Shown: piece after piece, positions 20,640 to 34,869 of the stretch
How the letters are laid out: each line of letters begins with the position of its first letter
How positions within the stretch are numbered: the first letter of the stretch is position 1
The notes under the pieces: generated by a model
The model's database searches: none
Seen by the model: the letters and a program-made list of their open reading frames with translations, nothing else
Told to the model about the DNA's origin: nothing
Origin: Brevundimonas sp. PAMC22021
GTDB taxonomy: Bacteria > Pseudomonadota > Alphaproteobacteria > Caulobacterales > Caulobacteraceae
DNA: 64,000 bases
Direction: 5' to 3'
NCBI RefSeq assembly: GCF_019443405.1
Contig: NZ_CP080376.1
Location: 2,418,001 to 2,482,000, forward strand
Position numbers and translations under genes: made by a program

Positions 20640-22346
20640 ATGGCTGGTCCCGTCCACTACGAAGTCTTCATCCGCCGCACGGCGCCCGCGCCTTGGACGC
20701 TGCTGATCGCGACGGAGGATCGCAAGCATGCGATGACCACGGCCGAGGACATCATGGCCGATAGCGGCGCGGCCGCCGTTCGCGTCACCAAGGAGACGCT
20801 GGACTCCGAAACCATGGAGTTCAACAGCCTCACCATCCTGACGCGCGGCGCGCCCGAGACGAAGCCGAAGCTCCGCGACGCCGCCGCGGCCGGCCCCGCC
20901 TGCACCGGCCCCATGGACCTGTATGCGCCCCAGGCGCGGACGCTGATCGGGCGCGTGCTCGAAGACTGGCTGGCCCGTCAGGGCGCCACGGCCTTTGAAC
21001 TGCTGCACCGTCCGGATCTGGCCGAGCGGCTGGAGGCGTCGGGGGTCGAACTTCAGCATGCGATCCAGAAGGTCGCCGTGCCCGAAAGCCAGGCGACGGG
21101 CCAGCCGATCCACGAACTGATGCGCCACTATCAGCGCCTGGCGGACGGCGCCATCGATCGGCTGATCAGACACGGCCGGCGCGAAGGCTTTCCTGACGCC
21201 TCGGCGCAGCCGCTTTCCGCCATTGCGGAGCGCCTCAAGGCCGGAGCCGACCGCGCCTTTGTCATGGGCGGCGTGCTGTGCGCCGCGCTGAAGGACCTGC
21301 GGGGCGCACGGGCGCGGCTGTTGCGATTGATCGAGTTGATCGACGCCGCGCCGTTGGAGGGAAGCCCGCGCGCCCTGGTGCTGGTGGGCGCCGAACAGAT
21401 CGCCTGCGAGATGCTGTCGGACCGCAAGATTCTGGCCGAGGTCCTGGGGCCCGCCCTTGACCAGGGCGGAAGCCTGGCCGCGGTGGTCCGCATGGTCGCC
21501 CCGCGCGAGGTCGAGGCCCTGACGCGAATGGACCCGCGCCTGGCGCTGCTGACGCCGACGCTGGACGGGCCGGCGGCGCGGCTCGGCACGCATCTGGACG
21601 CGGGCGAGTTTCCGCTGCTCGCCGCCGCCCTCGCCCGTATGGTGGTGCGCGAGCTGATGAGCCCGCGCCGGCTTCGTCCGTCCGATCCTCGGGGCGAGAT
21701 CGACATCCTGCGGGCTCTGGCCATGAGCCTGACGGCCACGGCCGGTCGCCTGCTGACGCTGGAAGAGGTGCAGAACGCCTTTGTGGAACGGTCCAAGGCG
21801 CTGGTCGCCGCCGATTTCGTCCAGGCCTATGTTTCGCCCTGCGACACGGTGCTTTGCGAGGCCGAGCACCTGATGCGCCTGTGCGAAAACGTCACCGGCG
21901 CGGCGAACAAGCGGGCCGCAGCGCGTTGGCTTCATGCCTGCATCACCTCGCTGCGGTTCGAGACCGAGATGCGCAAGAGCGCCAATCCGATGGTGACGCT
22001 GGCCACCCTGGCGCGCCTGCAAAAGGCGGCGCGCGGCGTTCAGTTGAACGAACAGGACGAGGCGCAGGTGATCTCGGCGCTGGGCGGCGTCGGAGGGGCC
22101 GTCGAGACCGAAAGCCGACTGATCGCCCAGATCGCTCGCGCGGGCGCCGCGCCGTCACAGAAGCTGTCGGCCTTGCTGCGTCTGGCCGCCGGCGAGACCG
22201 CGCCGCTGGGCCCCGCAGCCGACCGCGCCAAGGCCGAGGCGCTGCGCCTGCTGCGCGCGCCGGAGACGCGCACGGCCCTGTCGGCCGCACCAGCCGAGCT
22301 GAACGCCATGCGCGACCTGATGAAGGCCGCCGGCTTGGCTGCCTGA
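20640..22346 (+). CDS. Conserved alpha-helical hypothetical protein
   Basis: This 568-residue protein has no signal peptide or transmembrane span. It starts MAGPVHYEVFIRR, with an 80-residue N-terminal alpha/beta segment. Long Ala/Leu/Arg-rich helical repeats follow to the end. The block YVSPCDTVLCEAEHLMRLCENVTG contains the only cysteine cluster. I do not recognise a characterised family. It is divergent from chvI and convergent with the M13 peptidase gene. Confidence 0.78.
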   Translation: MAGPVHYEVFIRRTAPAPWTLLIATEDRKHAMTTAEDIMADSGAAAVRVTKETLDSETMEFNSLTILTRGAPETKPKLRDAAAAGPACTGPMDLYAPQARTLIGRVLEDWLARQGATAFELLHRPDLAERLEASGVELQHAIQKVAVPESQATGQPIHELMRHYQRLADGAIDRLIRHGRREGFPDASAQPLSAIAERLKAGADRAFVMGGVLCAALKDLRGARARLLRLIELIDAAPLEGSPRALVLVGAEQIACEMLSDRKILAEVLGPALDQGGSLAAVVRMVAPREVEALTRMDPRLALLTPTLDGPAARLGTHLDAGEFPLLAAALARMVVRELMSPRRLRPSDPRGEIDILRALAMSLTATAGRLLTLEEVQNAFVERSKALVAADFVQAYVSPCDTVLCEAEHLMRLCENVTGAANKRAAARWLHACITSLRFETEMRKSANPMVTLATLARLQKAARGVQLNEQDEAQVISALGGVGGAVETESRLIAQIARAGAAPSQKLSALLRLAAGETAPLGPAADRAKAEALRLLRAPETRTALSAAPAELNAMRDLMKAAGLAA

Positions 22347-22365
22347 TGGACCTGGCCTGAACGAA

Positions 22366-22396
22366 GAAGGGCCAGGCGTTTCCGCCCAGCCCCTTC
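22366..22396. terminator. Imperfect hairpin between convergent genes
   Basis: GAAGGGCCAGGCG and CGCCCAGCCCCTTC can pair with bulges around a TTTC-type loop, 20 bases after the 568-residue-protein stop and 24 bases before the M13 peptidase stop. The imperfect pairing lowers confidence. Confidence 0.55.
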
Positions 22397-22419
22397 AGGT
22401 CGATCAAGCGATCAGCGGA

Positions 22420-24546
22420 TCACCAGATGCGGACGCGCTGGTCCGCCGGCAGGAAGTATTTGTCGCCTTCCGTGACGCCGAACGCCTCGTACCAGGCGTC
22501 GGAGTTGCGCAAGGGACCGATCACGCGGAACTCGGCCGGGCTGTGCGGGTCTGTGGCGACCTGCTGCTTCAGCGCCTCCTCGCGATACTTCGACTGCCAG
22601 ACCTGCGCCCAGCCGTAGAAGAAGCGCTGGTCGCCGGTGACACCGTCCAGCACCGGCGCGGGCTGGCCGTTCAGCGACAGGTGATAGGCCTCGAGACCCA
22701 CGGCCACGCCGGCGGCGTCGCCGATGTTCTCGCCCATGGTCAGGCCGCCCTGGACGTGGAAGCCGGGCAGCGGCTCATACTGGTCGTACTGGGCGCCCAG
22801 GCGCGTGGTCAGTCCTTCGAAGTTGGACTTGTCCTCGGCCGTCCACCAGTTGCGCAGCACGCCGTCGCCGTCCGACTTGGAGCCCTGATCGTCGAAGCCG
22901 TGGCCGATCTCGTGGCCGATCACGCCGCCGATGCCGCCGTAGTTGACCGCCGCGTCGCCGTTCGGATCAAAGAAGGGCGGCTGCAGGATCGCGGCCGGGA
23001 ACACGATCTCGTTGTTGGCCGAGTTGTAGTAGGCGTTCACCGTCTGGGGCGTCATGCCCCACTCGTCCTTGTCGACCGGCTCGTTCAGGCGGGCAAGGTC
23101 GTATTCCCACTCGAACAGGCCCTTGCGCTCGGCGTTGCCGACCAGGTCATCGCCTCGAACCTCCAGGCCGGAGTAGTCGCGCCACTTGTTGGGATAGCCG
23201 ATCTTGACCGTGAACTTGCGCAGCTTGTCCTGCGCCTGCGCCTTGGTCTCGGGGCCCATCCAGGTCAGGTTGTCGATGCGATGCGACAGGGCGGTGCGCA
23301 GGTTGGCGACCAGCTCTTCCATTTTGGCCTTGGATTCGGCCGGGAAGTATTCGGCCACATACAGGCGGCCGGTAGACTCGCCCAGCTGGTTCTCGGCGAA
23401 GGAGATGGCGCGCTTGTCGCGCGTGCGCTGCTCGGGCTGGCCGGAGAGGTCGCGGGCGCGGAACTCCCACTGCGCGTCCGAGAAGCGCTTGGACAGCATG
23501 GGCGCCATGTCGTCGGCGGTGTGGAAGGCTTCCCACGCCTGCAGCAGCGGAACCGGCGTCTCGGCGTAGATGGCCGCGATCTTCGGCATGGCTGTGTCCT
23601 GACGCACGATCAGGCGCGGCACGCCGCCCAGTTCGGCGCTGTCGTAATAGGCCTGCCAGGCAAAGCCCGGAGCTTCCTGCGTCAGCTGCTGGATGGTGTA
23701 TTCGTTGTAGGTCTCGTCGCGGTTGCGGTTCTGGATCGGGGTCCAGTGCGCCTCTGCGATGCGGCTCTCCAGAGCGACGACCTGGGCGGCGGTCTCGGCC
23801 GGGTTTTCCCAGCCGATCATCTCCAGCATCCGGCCGACATAGGCCTGATACTTCTCCTTCTTGTCGGCGTAGCGCGCGTCCAGATAGTAGTCGCGGTTCG
23901 GCAGGCCGATGCCCGACTGGCCGGTCGAGACGACGTAGCGGGTCGGCTGCTTGGAATCGATGGTGATGCCGGTGCCAAAGAAGGACGCGCCGAAGCGGCC
24001 CGCCGTCTGGCCCATGTAGACCGCCATCTTGTCATGGCTGTCGGCCGCGCGGATGGCCGTCAGGTAGGGCTGCAGCGGCTGGGCGTCCAGCTGCTCGATA
24101 CGCGCCTCGTCCATGTAGGCGCGGTAGGCGTCGGCGATCTTGGCCTCGTCCGAACCCGGCGTCAGGTCGTTGCGAGCCGCCAGGCCCGTGACCAGCGCCT
24201 TCATGCGGTTGTCCGACAGCTCGCGCAGCAGGGCGAACGAGCCGTAGCTGGTGCGGTCCGACGGGATCACCAGCTCTTCCAGGGCCTCGCCATTGGCGTA
24301 TTCGAAGAAGTTCTCACCCGGCTTCACCGACGTATCGCGGCCGTTCAGGTCGAAGCCCCAGGTGCCGTAGCGCGGCGCCTCGGTGCCCTGGAAGCCACTG
24401 GAGCCCTCGGCCGGCGCGGTCTGGAACAGCGCCTGCACCGTGCAGGCGTCGTCGACGCACTCATGCTCATGGCCGTCGTGGGCAAAGGCCAGGCTGGCCG
24501 GAAGAAGAAGGGCGCCCAGAGCAGCGCCGACAAGCAGACGTTTCAT
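22420..24546 (-). CDS. M13 family (neprilysin-like) zinc metallopeptidase
   Basis: This 708-residue exported peptidase starts MKRLLVGAALGALLLPASLAFA, a clear signal peptide, so it acts in the periplasm or outside. A His-rich segment (HDGHEHE) follows. The zinc motif GHEIGHGFDD supplies two histidines and a glutamate, and ENIGDAAG supplies the third ligand. NAYYNSANNEIVFPAAILQ is the substrate-binding block. The C-terminus DQRVRIW matches the family ending. The length is normal. Confidence 0.95.
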   Translation of the reverse strand: MKRLLVGAALGALLLPASLAFAHDGHEHECVDDACTVQALFQTAPAEGSSGFQGTEAPRYGTWGFDLNGRDTSVKPGENFFEYANGEALEELVIPSDRTSYGSFALLRELSDNRMKALVTGLAARNDLTPGSDEAKIADAYRAYMDEARIEQLDAQPLQPYLTAIRAADSHDKMAVYMGQTAGRFGASFFGTGITIDSKQPTRYVVSTGQSGIGLPNRDYYLDARYADKKEKYQAYVGRMLEMIGWENPAETAAQVVALESRIAEAHWTPIQNRNRDETYNEYTIQQLTQEAPGFAWQAYYDSAELGGVPRLIVRQDTAMPKIAAIYAETPVPLLQAWEAFHTADDMAPMLSKRFSDAQWEFRARDLSGQPEQRTRDKRAISFAENQLGESTGRLYVAEYFPAESKAKMEELVANLRTALSHRIDNLTWMGPETKAQAQDKLRKFTVKIGYPNKWRDYSGLEVRGDDLVGNAERKGLFEWEYDLARLNEPVDKDEWGMTPQTVNAYYNSANNEIVFPAAILQPPFFDPNGDAAVNYGGIGGVIGHEIGHGFDDQGSKSDGDGVLRNWWTAEDKSNFEGLTTRLGAQYDQYEPLPGFHVQGGLTMGENIGDAAGVAVGLEAYHLSLNGQPAPVLDGVTGDQRFFYGWAQVWQSKYREEALKQQVATDPHSPAEFRVIGPLRNSDAWYEAFGVTEGDKYFLPADQRVRIW

Positions 24547-24704
24547 ACGCAAGGTCTCGCAAGGCCGCCTCACCACGGGCGGCGTGCCGGAACCCTAAGC
24601 GCCATCGCGGTGAGTTTGTCTTAAAAAAAGTTCATGATCGGAATCAGGGCTCTCGCCAAAGCGGCGTCCTATCGGTCAGATGGACGGCGAAGGGGGCGAC
24701 GTGA

Positions 24705-26531
24705 ATGACCGAGCATGGCGGCGGGGACTACAAGGACCTGGTGGTCTTCCTTGCGGCCGCCGGCGTCGTCGTGCCGCTGTTCAATCGTTTCCGCATCAGC
24801 CCGGTGCTGGGCTTCCTGGCGGCCGGAGTGCTGCTGGGGCCGGATGGGCTGGGCCGCTTCGCGGGCTCGGGCGACTGGCTGTCCTGGTTCACCATCAGCG
24901 ATCCGGCCCAGCTGACGCAGCTGTCCGAGCTCGGCGTCGCCTTTCTCCTGTTCACCATCGGGCTGGAGCTGTCGTGGGACCGCCTGCGGGCCATGCGGCG
25001 GCTGGTGTTCGGTTTGGGACTGATGCAGGTCGCCGTCTGCAGCCTGGTGCTGGCAACGGGTTTCATGCTGCTGGGCCAGAACCTCGCCAGCGCCGCCGTG
25101 CTGGGCCTGGGCCTGGCGCTGTCCTCCACCGCCGTGGTGATGCCGGTGCTGGCGGAACGCGGCCGGCTGAAGGGCGCGGTCGGCCGCTCGACCTTTGCGG
25201 TCCTGCTGGCCCAGGACCTGGCGGTCGCGCCCATCCTGGTGACGGTCGGCGTGATGGCTGCGATGGCCTCCGGCGGAGGAGGGCTGGATCCCGCGGTGCT
25301 GGGCCGTTCGCTGCTGACGCTGGTTCCGGCGGCCATTGGCATGGCGTTGCTGGTGGTGCTGGGGCGGGTTGTGCTGCGGCCGATGTTCCGCTCGGTGGCG
25401 CGCGCCAGAAAGGGCGATCAGGGCGGAGAGCTGTTCGTCGCGGCCTGTTTGCTGGTCGTCGTCGGGGCGGGCGTCGCGGCCCAGGCGTCCGGCCTGTCCA
25501 TGAGCATCGGCGCGCTGGTCGCCGGCGTTCTCCTCGCCGAGACCGAGTTCCGCCGCCAGGTCGAGGTGTCGATCGAGCCGTTCAAGGGGCTGCTTCTGGG
25601 CGTGTTCTTTGTCGGCGTCGGCATCGGACTGGACCTGGACGCAGTGGCCGCCGCGCCGCTGGTGGTGCTGGCGCTGGCGGCCACGATCATCGGGATCAAG
25701 GCTGCGGTCACCTTTGGCCTTGCGCGACTGTGGGGCGTGGGCGGCCGCTCGGCGGTCGAGACGGCGCTGGTGCTGGGCCCGGCCGGAGAGTTCGCCTTTG
25801 TGGTCCTGGCGCTGGGCATGAGCCAGGGCGTGACCTCGCCGGACTTCACCCCGACCGTGCTGATCGCCGCCACCCTCAGCATGTTCACCGTGCCGCTGAT
25901 GGCGCTGGCCGGAGAGCGGCTGTCGTCTCGCGCGGCCGCCCGGTCGCCCGCCGCGCCCATGCCGGTGGTCCCGCCGTCCGGTCCGGACGGGGCGGTGATG
26001 ATCGTCGGCTTCGGCCGGGTCGGCCGGCTCATCGGCGAGCTGCTGACCGAGCATGGCCAGCCGTTCATCGCCCTCGACACCGACGCCGCCGCGGTGCAGC
26101 GCGCGCGACAGGACGGCCATCAGGTCTTCTACGGCGACGCCGGCTCGGCCGAGATGCTGATGAACTGCGGTGTGCGCACCACCCGCGCCCTGATCGTCAC
26201 CATGGATGCGCCGGGCAAGGTCGACGAGGTGGTTCGCGCCGCCCGGTCCCTGCGCGAGGACCTGATCCTGATCGCCCGCGCCCGCGACGACCGCCACGCC
26301 GCGCGGCTTTATGCGCTGGGCGTCACCGACGCCGTGCCGGAAACGACGGAGGCCAGCCTGCAGCTGGCCGAGAACACCCTGGTCGATCTCGGCGTGCCGA
26401 TGGGGCTGGTGCTGGCCTCGATCCACGAGCGCCGCGACCGCTTCCGCCAGCTGTTCCAGGACGCCGTGCCCGAAGACCGCCGCGCCCGCCCCACCCGCGC
26501 CCTGCGCGCCACGTTACGGCCGCGGGCCTGA
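24705..26531 (+). CDS. CPA2 family monovalent cation:proton antiporter with TrkA-N domain (KefB/YbaL-like)
   Basis: A 608-residue protein. About twelve membrane helices (residues ~10-400) carry typical CPA2 motifs such as LGFLAAGVLLGPDGLG and FLLFTIGLELS. A cytoplasmic Rossmann domain follows (VMIVGFGRVGRLIGELL, about residue 430) that probably binds NAD(H) or a related ligand. It would exchange K+ or Na+ for H+. No KefF/KefG partner is adjacent. The ion is not determined by sequence. Confidence 0.92.
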   Translation: MTEHGGGDYKDLVVFLAAAGVVVPLFNRFRISPVLGFLAAGVLLGPDGLGRFAGSGDWLSWFTISDPAQLTQLSELGVAFLLFTIGLELSWDRLRAMRRLVFGLGLMQVAVCSLVLATGFMLLGQNLASAAVLGLGLALSSTAVVMPVLAERGRLKGAVGRSTFAVLLAQDLAVAPILVTVGVMAAMASGGGGLDPAVLGRSLLTLVPAAIGMALLVVLGRVVLRPMFRSVARARKGDQGGELFVAACLLVVVGAGVAAQASGLSMSIGALVAGVLLAETEFRRQVEVSIEPFKGLLLGVFFVGVGIGLDLDAVAAAPLVVLALAATIIGIKAAVTFGLARLWGVGGRSAVETALVLGPAGEFAFVVLALGMSQGVTSPDFTPTVLIAATLSMFTVPLMALAGERLSSRAAARSPAAPMPVVPPSGPDGAVMIVGFGRVGRLIGELLTEHGQPFIALDTDAAAVQRARQDGHQVFYGDAGSAEMLMNCGVRTTRALIVTMDAPGKVDEVVRAARSLREDLILIARARDDRHAARLYALGVTDAVPETTEASLQLAENTLVDLGVPMGLVLASIHERRDRFRQLFQDAVPEDRRARPTRALRATLRPRA

Positions 26532-26535
26532 GGCG

Positions 26536-27108
26536 TCAGGTTTCGGGCGTGCAGAACGACGGCCGCGCGCCCTGAGCTCGGAAGACGTTAGCCACGAAGG
26601 CGGCGCGTCGGCCGCCTGTGCGCCTGACCAGGGCGACCACCAGAGGCTTGTCTTGTTCGGCCGTACACCACGCCGTTCGTACATTGTCCTGTTCCGGCAT
26701 GCTCAATCCCTTTGAGAAGACAGCATGGCGGCTCATCAGGCTGAGGGCGGCGTCATGCAGCGCCTGCGGATCGCCGGCTTCGACCGAAGCGGAACAGCCG
26801 CCGTTCGGCAGCGTCACGACATAGACCTCGGAATAGGACGCCAGCCGCCACGCCGCCGTGGCCTGCGACGAGCCTGTCGATCTGGGCGGAACCGGCCGCA
26901 GCCAGTGGTCCAAGGCCAGGCCTTCCACGTCGCGTGCCTGTTCCAAGGCGGTCAGGCAGACATCGGAGAAGACGATCTCCATCGCCTTGCTCGGAGACAC
27001 CAGCGCGCCCCAGGGCGCCGGCTGGGCTGGCCGCACGGTGTGCTGCTGCCCGGCGCACCCCGCCAGCGCCACCGCTGCCACGACGCCGGTCGTGATCATC
27101 CGCGCCAT
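26536..27108 (-). CDS. Putative lipoprotein of unknown function
   Basis: This 190-residue protein has a lipoprotein signal MARMITTGVVAAVALAGC, with the lipobox Cys at residue 18. The start was chosen by the purine-rich GGGGAGGGG just upstream; ATG 27099 is an alternative. The mature part contains five further cysteines, including VFSDVCLTALEQA, WCTAEQDK and SFCTPET. It resembles a family of small alphaproteobacterial lipoproteins without known role. It is convergent with the antiporter gene with four bases between stops. Confidence 0.75.
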   Translation of the reverse strand: MARMITTGVVAAVALAGCAGQQHTVRPAQPAPWGALVSPSKAMEIVFSDVCLTALEQARDVEGLALDHWLRPVPPRSTGSSQATAAWRLASYSEVYVVTLPNGGCSASVEAGDPQALHDAALSLMSRHAVFSKGLSMPEQDNVRTAWCTAEQDKPLVVALVRRTGGRRAAFVANVFRAQGARPSFCTPET

Positions 27109-27175
27109 AGGCCCCTCCCCTAGCGGATGGGCAGGGTGTCTCCGCAACTGCGGGTCGTCAAGAACTCGCAAGAAA

Positions 27176-27205
27176 GAAGGCTCCGCATCGACATGCGGAG
27201 CCTTC
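27176..27205 (-). terminator. Terminator at the end of the atp operon
   Basis: A perfect 13-bp stem (GAAGGCTCCGCAT / ATGCGGAGCCTTC) with loop CGAC lies 26 bases beyond the atpC stop, closing the F1 operon on the minus strand. Confidence 0.85.
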
Positions 27206-27231
27206 CAAGAATCAACAGAATAAAGCCGGGA

Positions 27232-27501
27232 TCAGGCGGCGGTGCGTTCCGACGCTTCCTCGGCCAGGATGGTCAGGCCGGCGGGGGTCACGTCGGCGAA
27301 GCCGCCGCGCACTTCGAACACCCGGCGTGCGCCGCCGTCGATCACCGTCACCACGCCTTCGCGCAGCGCCGTCATGAAAGGCGCGTGATCCGCCAGCACG
27401 CCGAAGTCGCCCTCGACGCCCGGCGCGTCCACCTGATCCACGAGACCCGCGAAGACCTCGCGTTCCGGCGAGACGAGGGAGAAGTTCAGCTTGCCGGCCA
27501 T
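27232..27501 (-). CDS. atpC: ATP synthase F1 epsilon subunit, short form
   Basis: This 89-residue central-stalk subunit contains the N-terminal beta-sandwich ([31 protein letters not shown]). It stops after [15 protein letters not shown], so the C-terminal helical pair that inhibits ATP hydrolysis in longer epsilons (130-140 residues) is absent. Short forms are known in alphaproteobacteria, where a zeta subunit can inhibit F1. It begins two bases after the atpD stop. Confidence 0.93.
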   Translation of the reverse strand: MAGKLNFSLVSPEREVFAGLVDQVDAPGVEGDFGVLADHAPFMTALREGVVTVIDGGARRVFEVRGGFADVTPAGLTILAEEASERTAA

Positions 27502-27503
27502 GA

Positions 27504-29976
<2,473 letters not shown>

Positions 29977-30009
29977 CGGGCGCTATTCTTTCAGCTTGCC
30001 GGGTCAGAC

Positions 30010-32167
<2,158 letters not shown>

Positions 32168-32549
32168 TAATATGGTCCGCGTCGTTGCGTTTGGGTCGCA
32201 ACCGGCTGCGAACGTCCGCGCCGGTCAAGGGCCTGAAATGCTTGTGGAAAGCACGACAGGGGCCGTCTCATCGGAAACGCCCCCTTCAAGCCGGGCGCCT
32301 GATAGCACGGGGTTTGGCGGCTCGCAACCAAGGCGCGCGGAACGATAACGCCGCACCCGCGCTGACGAAGATCGCGCCTTTGAACCGTCTGCGTCTCGGA
32401 ACCGAAGCGGCGGCTGGTCACCGGCGATTCAATCGGCGGCGACGACGTTCTCGGACCTCTGGGTGCGACCACGACGCCTCCGGCTTCCGCTTGATGGGCG
32501 CTCACGCTCGCTTTACCGCTTAGCCCAACAGTTTCTTTCGGACGCCTTT
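32168..32549. other. Intergenic region between atpH and terC
   Basis: These 382 bases separate two divergent genes and must contain the atp operon promoter and any terC promoter. I see no convincing coding frame, repeat or hairpin, and no specific operator. Confidence 0.6.
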
Positions 32550-33386
32550 ATGCTCGACAGCATCCTTCCCCTGCTCTCCGACCCCGCCGCCTGGGCGGCG
32601 CTGGTCACGCTCGTGGTCATGGAGGTCGTGCTCGGCATCGACAACCTGATCTTTATCTCGATCCTGTCGAACAAGCTGCCGCCGGAGCACCGCCAGCGCG
32701 TCCGCCGCATCGGCATCGGCCTGGCCCTGGTCATGCGCCTGGCCCTGCTTTCGATCATCGCCTGGCTGGTCGGGCTGGTTCAGCCGGTCTTTTCCGTGTT
32801 CGGCAACGACTTCTCGTGGAAGGACCTGATCCTGATCGCGGGCGGCCTGTTCCTGATCTGGAAGGCGACCAAGGAGATCCACCACACCGTCGATCCCACG
32901 CCGTCGCATGACGTCCTGGACAAGAAGGACGTGGTCATCTCCAACGCCGGCGCGGCGATCTTCCAGATCATCCTGCTGGACCTGGTGTTCTCGATCGACT
33001 CCATCCTGACCGCCGTCGGCATGACCGAGCACCTGCCGATCATGGTGGTCGCGGTTCTCGCCGCGGTCACCGTCATGCTGCTGGCCGCCGACCCCCTGGC
33101 CAACTTCATCGCCAAGAACCCGACCGTGGTCATGCTGGCGCTGGGCTTCCTGCTGATGATCGGCCTGGTGCTGATCGCCGACGGCTTTGGCTTCCATGTG
33201 CCCAAGGGCTATATCTACGCCGCCATGGCCTTTTCCGCCGGCGTGGAGGCGCTGAACATGCTGGGTCGCAAGTCCGCCTCCAAGAAGGAGCTGGCGCAAG
33301 CCGCGCGGGCCGAGGCCGATCAGGCCGAGAGCCGCGCCCAACAGGCCGAAGCCGAGGCCGCCGTCGATACGGCCGGTCGGGCCTGA
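32550..33386 (+). CDS. TerC family integral membrane protein
   Basis: This 278-residue protein has about seven membrane helices. The family motif ME(V)VLGIDNLIF is near residues 24-34 and [16 protein letters not shown] is the second acidic helix. TerC proteins are linked to metal, often manganese, efflux and loading of exported enzymes. The C-terminal ~35 residues are a soluble Ala/Glu/Gln-rich tail. Start at [11 protein letters not shown]; the frame upstream is open but unlike the family. Confidence 0.92.
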   Translation: MLDSILPLLSDPAAWAALVTLVVMEVVLGIDNLIFISILSNKLPPEHRQRVRRIGIGLALVMRLALLSIIAWLVGLVQPVFSVFGNDFSWKDLILIAGGLFLIWKATKEIHHTVDPTPSHDVLDKKDVVISNAGAAIFQIILLDLVFSIDSILTAVGMTEHLPIMVVAVLAAVTVMLLAADPLANFIAKNPTVVMLALGFLLMIGLVLIADGFGFHVPKGYIYAAMAFSAGVEALNMLGRKSASKKELAQAARAEADQAESRAQQAEAEAAVDTAGRA

Positions 33387-33391
33387 CGCCC

Positions 33392-34153
33392 GTGGATCGG
33401 CGCGCGCTTCTTCTTGGTCTGGTTCTCGCCCTCGGCTCGCCGCTCTGCGCGCAGGCCGAGGTGCCGGTTCAGGGCTATGAGGTGGTGCGCACCTATCCGC
33501 ATGACGCCGAGGCCTTCACCCAGGGCCTGATCTGGCGCGACGGTCACCTGATCGAGACCACGGGCCGTCAGCCGTCGGTGCTGCGGCGCGTGCGACTGGA
33601 GGACGGAAAGCCGGTTGCACAACGCACCCTGGCTCCGGTCTACTTCGGCGAGGGCGTGACCGAGCTGAACGGCAAGCTCTACAGCCTGACCTGGCGCAAC
33701 GGCGTCGGCTTTGTCTGGAAGGCGGACGACTTCACGCCGCTGGGCCGCTTCACCTACACGGGCGAAGGCTGGGGTCTGACGAGCGACGGTCGCCGGCTGA
33801 TCATGAGCGACGGCACGCCGTTTCTGCGCTTCATCGACCCCGAGACCATGGCCGAGACCGGTCGCGTGCGGGTGACCGCCGACGGCGAACCCGTGCCGAT
33901 GCTGAACGAGCTGGAATGGATCAACGGCGAGGTCTGGGCGAACCTCTGGCAGAGCGATCGCATCGCGCGCATCAATCCCGAGACGGGGGCCGTCACCGCC
34001 TTTGTCGATCTGAAGGGCTTGCTGCCGGCCGGCTCGATCCGCGATCCAGCCGACGAAGTCCTGAACGGCATCGCCTGGGATCCGGAGGGCAAGCGCCTGT
34101 TCGTCACCGGCAAGCGCTGGCCCAGCCTGTTCGAAATCCGCGTCCGCCCCTGA
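33392..34153 (+). CDS. Glutaminyl-peptide cyclotransferase (glutamine cyclotransferase)
   Basis: This 253-residue exported enzyme converts N-terminal glutamine into pyroglutamate. It has a GTG start, then signal peptide MDRRALLLGLVLALGSPLCAQA (first residue shown as Met). The five-bladed propeller has family segments such as YPHDAEAFTQGLIW, LTWRNGVGFVW, EGWGLTSDG and LNELEWINGEVWAN. The start lies five bases after the terC stop, so the two may be co-transcribed. Confidence 0.93.
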   Translation: MDRRALLLGLVLALGSPLCAQAEVPVQGYEVVRTYPHDAEAFTQGLIWRDGHLIETTGRQPSVLRRVRLEDGKPVAQRTLAPVYFGEGVTELNGKLYSLTWRNGVGFVWKADDFTPLGRFTYTGEGWGLTSDGRRLIMSDGTPFLRFIDPETMAETGRVRVTADGEPVPMLNELEWINGEVWANLWQSDRIARINPETGAVTAFVDLKGLLPAGSIRDPADEVLNGIAWDPEGKRLFVTGKRWPSLFEIRVRP

Positions 34154-34163
34154 GACGCAAAAA

Positions 34164-34191
34164 AAGGCGTCGCCCGTCAGAGCGACGCCTT
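34164..34191. terminator. Bidirectional hairpin terminator
   Basis: A 10-bp stem (AAGGCGTCGC / GCGACGCCTT) around an 8-base loop is flanked by a run of A's on the left and T's on the right. It lies between the convergent cyclotransferase and ahpD genes. Confidence 0.85.
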
Positions 34192-34214
34192 CTTCATTCC
34201 GGATCGAGAGACGA

Positions 34215-34748
34215 TCAGCCCTTCAGCGCCTCTTCCGAAGCAATGATGCGGCTGGCGGCGTGAACCACCGCGCCGATACGCAGAGCGGCCTGCACATGGG
34301 TGTTCGGCACGCCGTGCTTGCGCAACTCGCCCTCGTGCGCATCAAGGCAGGCGCCGCAACCGTTGATCGCCGACACGGCGGTGGACCACAACTCGAAGTC
34401 CAGCTTCTCCACGCCCGGATTGCCGATGACGTTCATCCGCAGCTTGGCCGGCAGCGTGGTGTATTCGTGGTTCTTCATCAGGTGCAGCGAGCGGTAGTAG
34501 ATGTTGTTCATGCCCATGATGGCCGCCGCCGCCTTGGCCGCGTTCAGCGCCTCGGGCGACAGCTTCTCAGAGGCAGCGGTCTCGATCGCGCGCACCACCG
34601 CCGGCACGCCGATCGCGTGCGCCGAGGCGACAAGGCAGCCCCACTTCTGCTGGTCGTTCAGCACCGTCTCGTTGGCCAGCGAGGACAGGTTCAGCGAGAT
34701 GTCCTTGCCATAGGCGGGAATGAGCTCGCGCAGGGCGTCGATCGACAT
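34215..34748 (-). CDS. ahpD: Alkyl hydroperoxide reductase AhpD
   Basis: This 177-residue alkylhydroperoxidase recycles or assists AhpC. The catalytic CxxC is Cys131-Gly-Ala-Cys134 with His138 (CGACLDAH), and the upstream proton-relay glutamate is within the conserved LDFELWS region. The start MSIDALRELIPAYGKD fits the family. It follows ahpC on the same strand, but a hairpin in the 121-base gap may reduce read-through. Confidence 0.95.
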   Translation of the reverse strand: MSIDALRELIPAYGKDISLNLSSLANETVLNDQQKWGCLVASAHAIGVPAVVRAIETAASEKLSPEALNAAKAAAAIMGMNNIYYRSLHLMKNHEYTTLPAKLRMNVIGNPGVEKLDFELWSTAVSAINGCGACLDAHEGELRKHGVPNTHVQAALRIGAVVHAASRIIASEEALKG

Positions 34749-34814
34749 GGTCGGTTTCCTTGAAGAGTCAGGGTTGCGGCTCGCACCACGCTGCGCGCGG
34801 GAGCCGGTATGAAA

Positions 34815-34844
34815 AAGGCGGCGACGGAAATCCGCCGCCGCCTT
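34815..34844 (-). terminator. Hairpin between ahpC and ahpD
   Basis: AAGGCGGCG / CGCCGCCTT form a 9-bp outer stem, with an inner CGG/CCG pair around an AAAT loop. It follows the ahpC stop on the minus strand and could attenuate ahpD expression. Confidence 0.7.
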
Positions 34845-34869
34845 CTCGTGACGTTCAGGCGATAAACTG

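Noticed and set aside
22543..24624. 693-codon plus-strand frame opposite the M13 peptidase gene
   Set aside because: The peptidase has all zinc motifs; the opposite frame has none and is a shadow.
24669..26426. 585-codon minus-strand frame opposite the antiporter gene
   Set aside because: It is rich in His, Gln, Gly and Arg without structure; the plus-strand antiporter is unmistakable.
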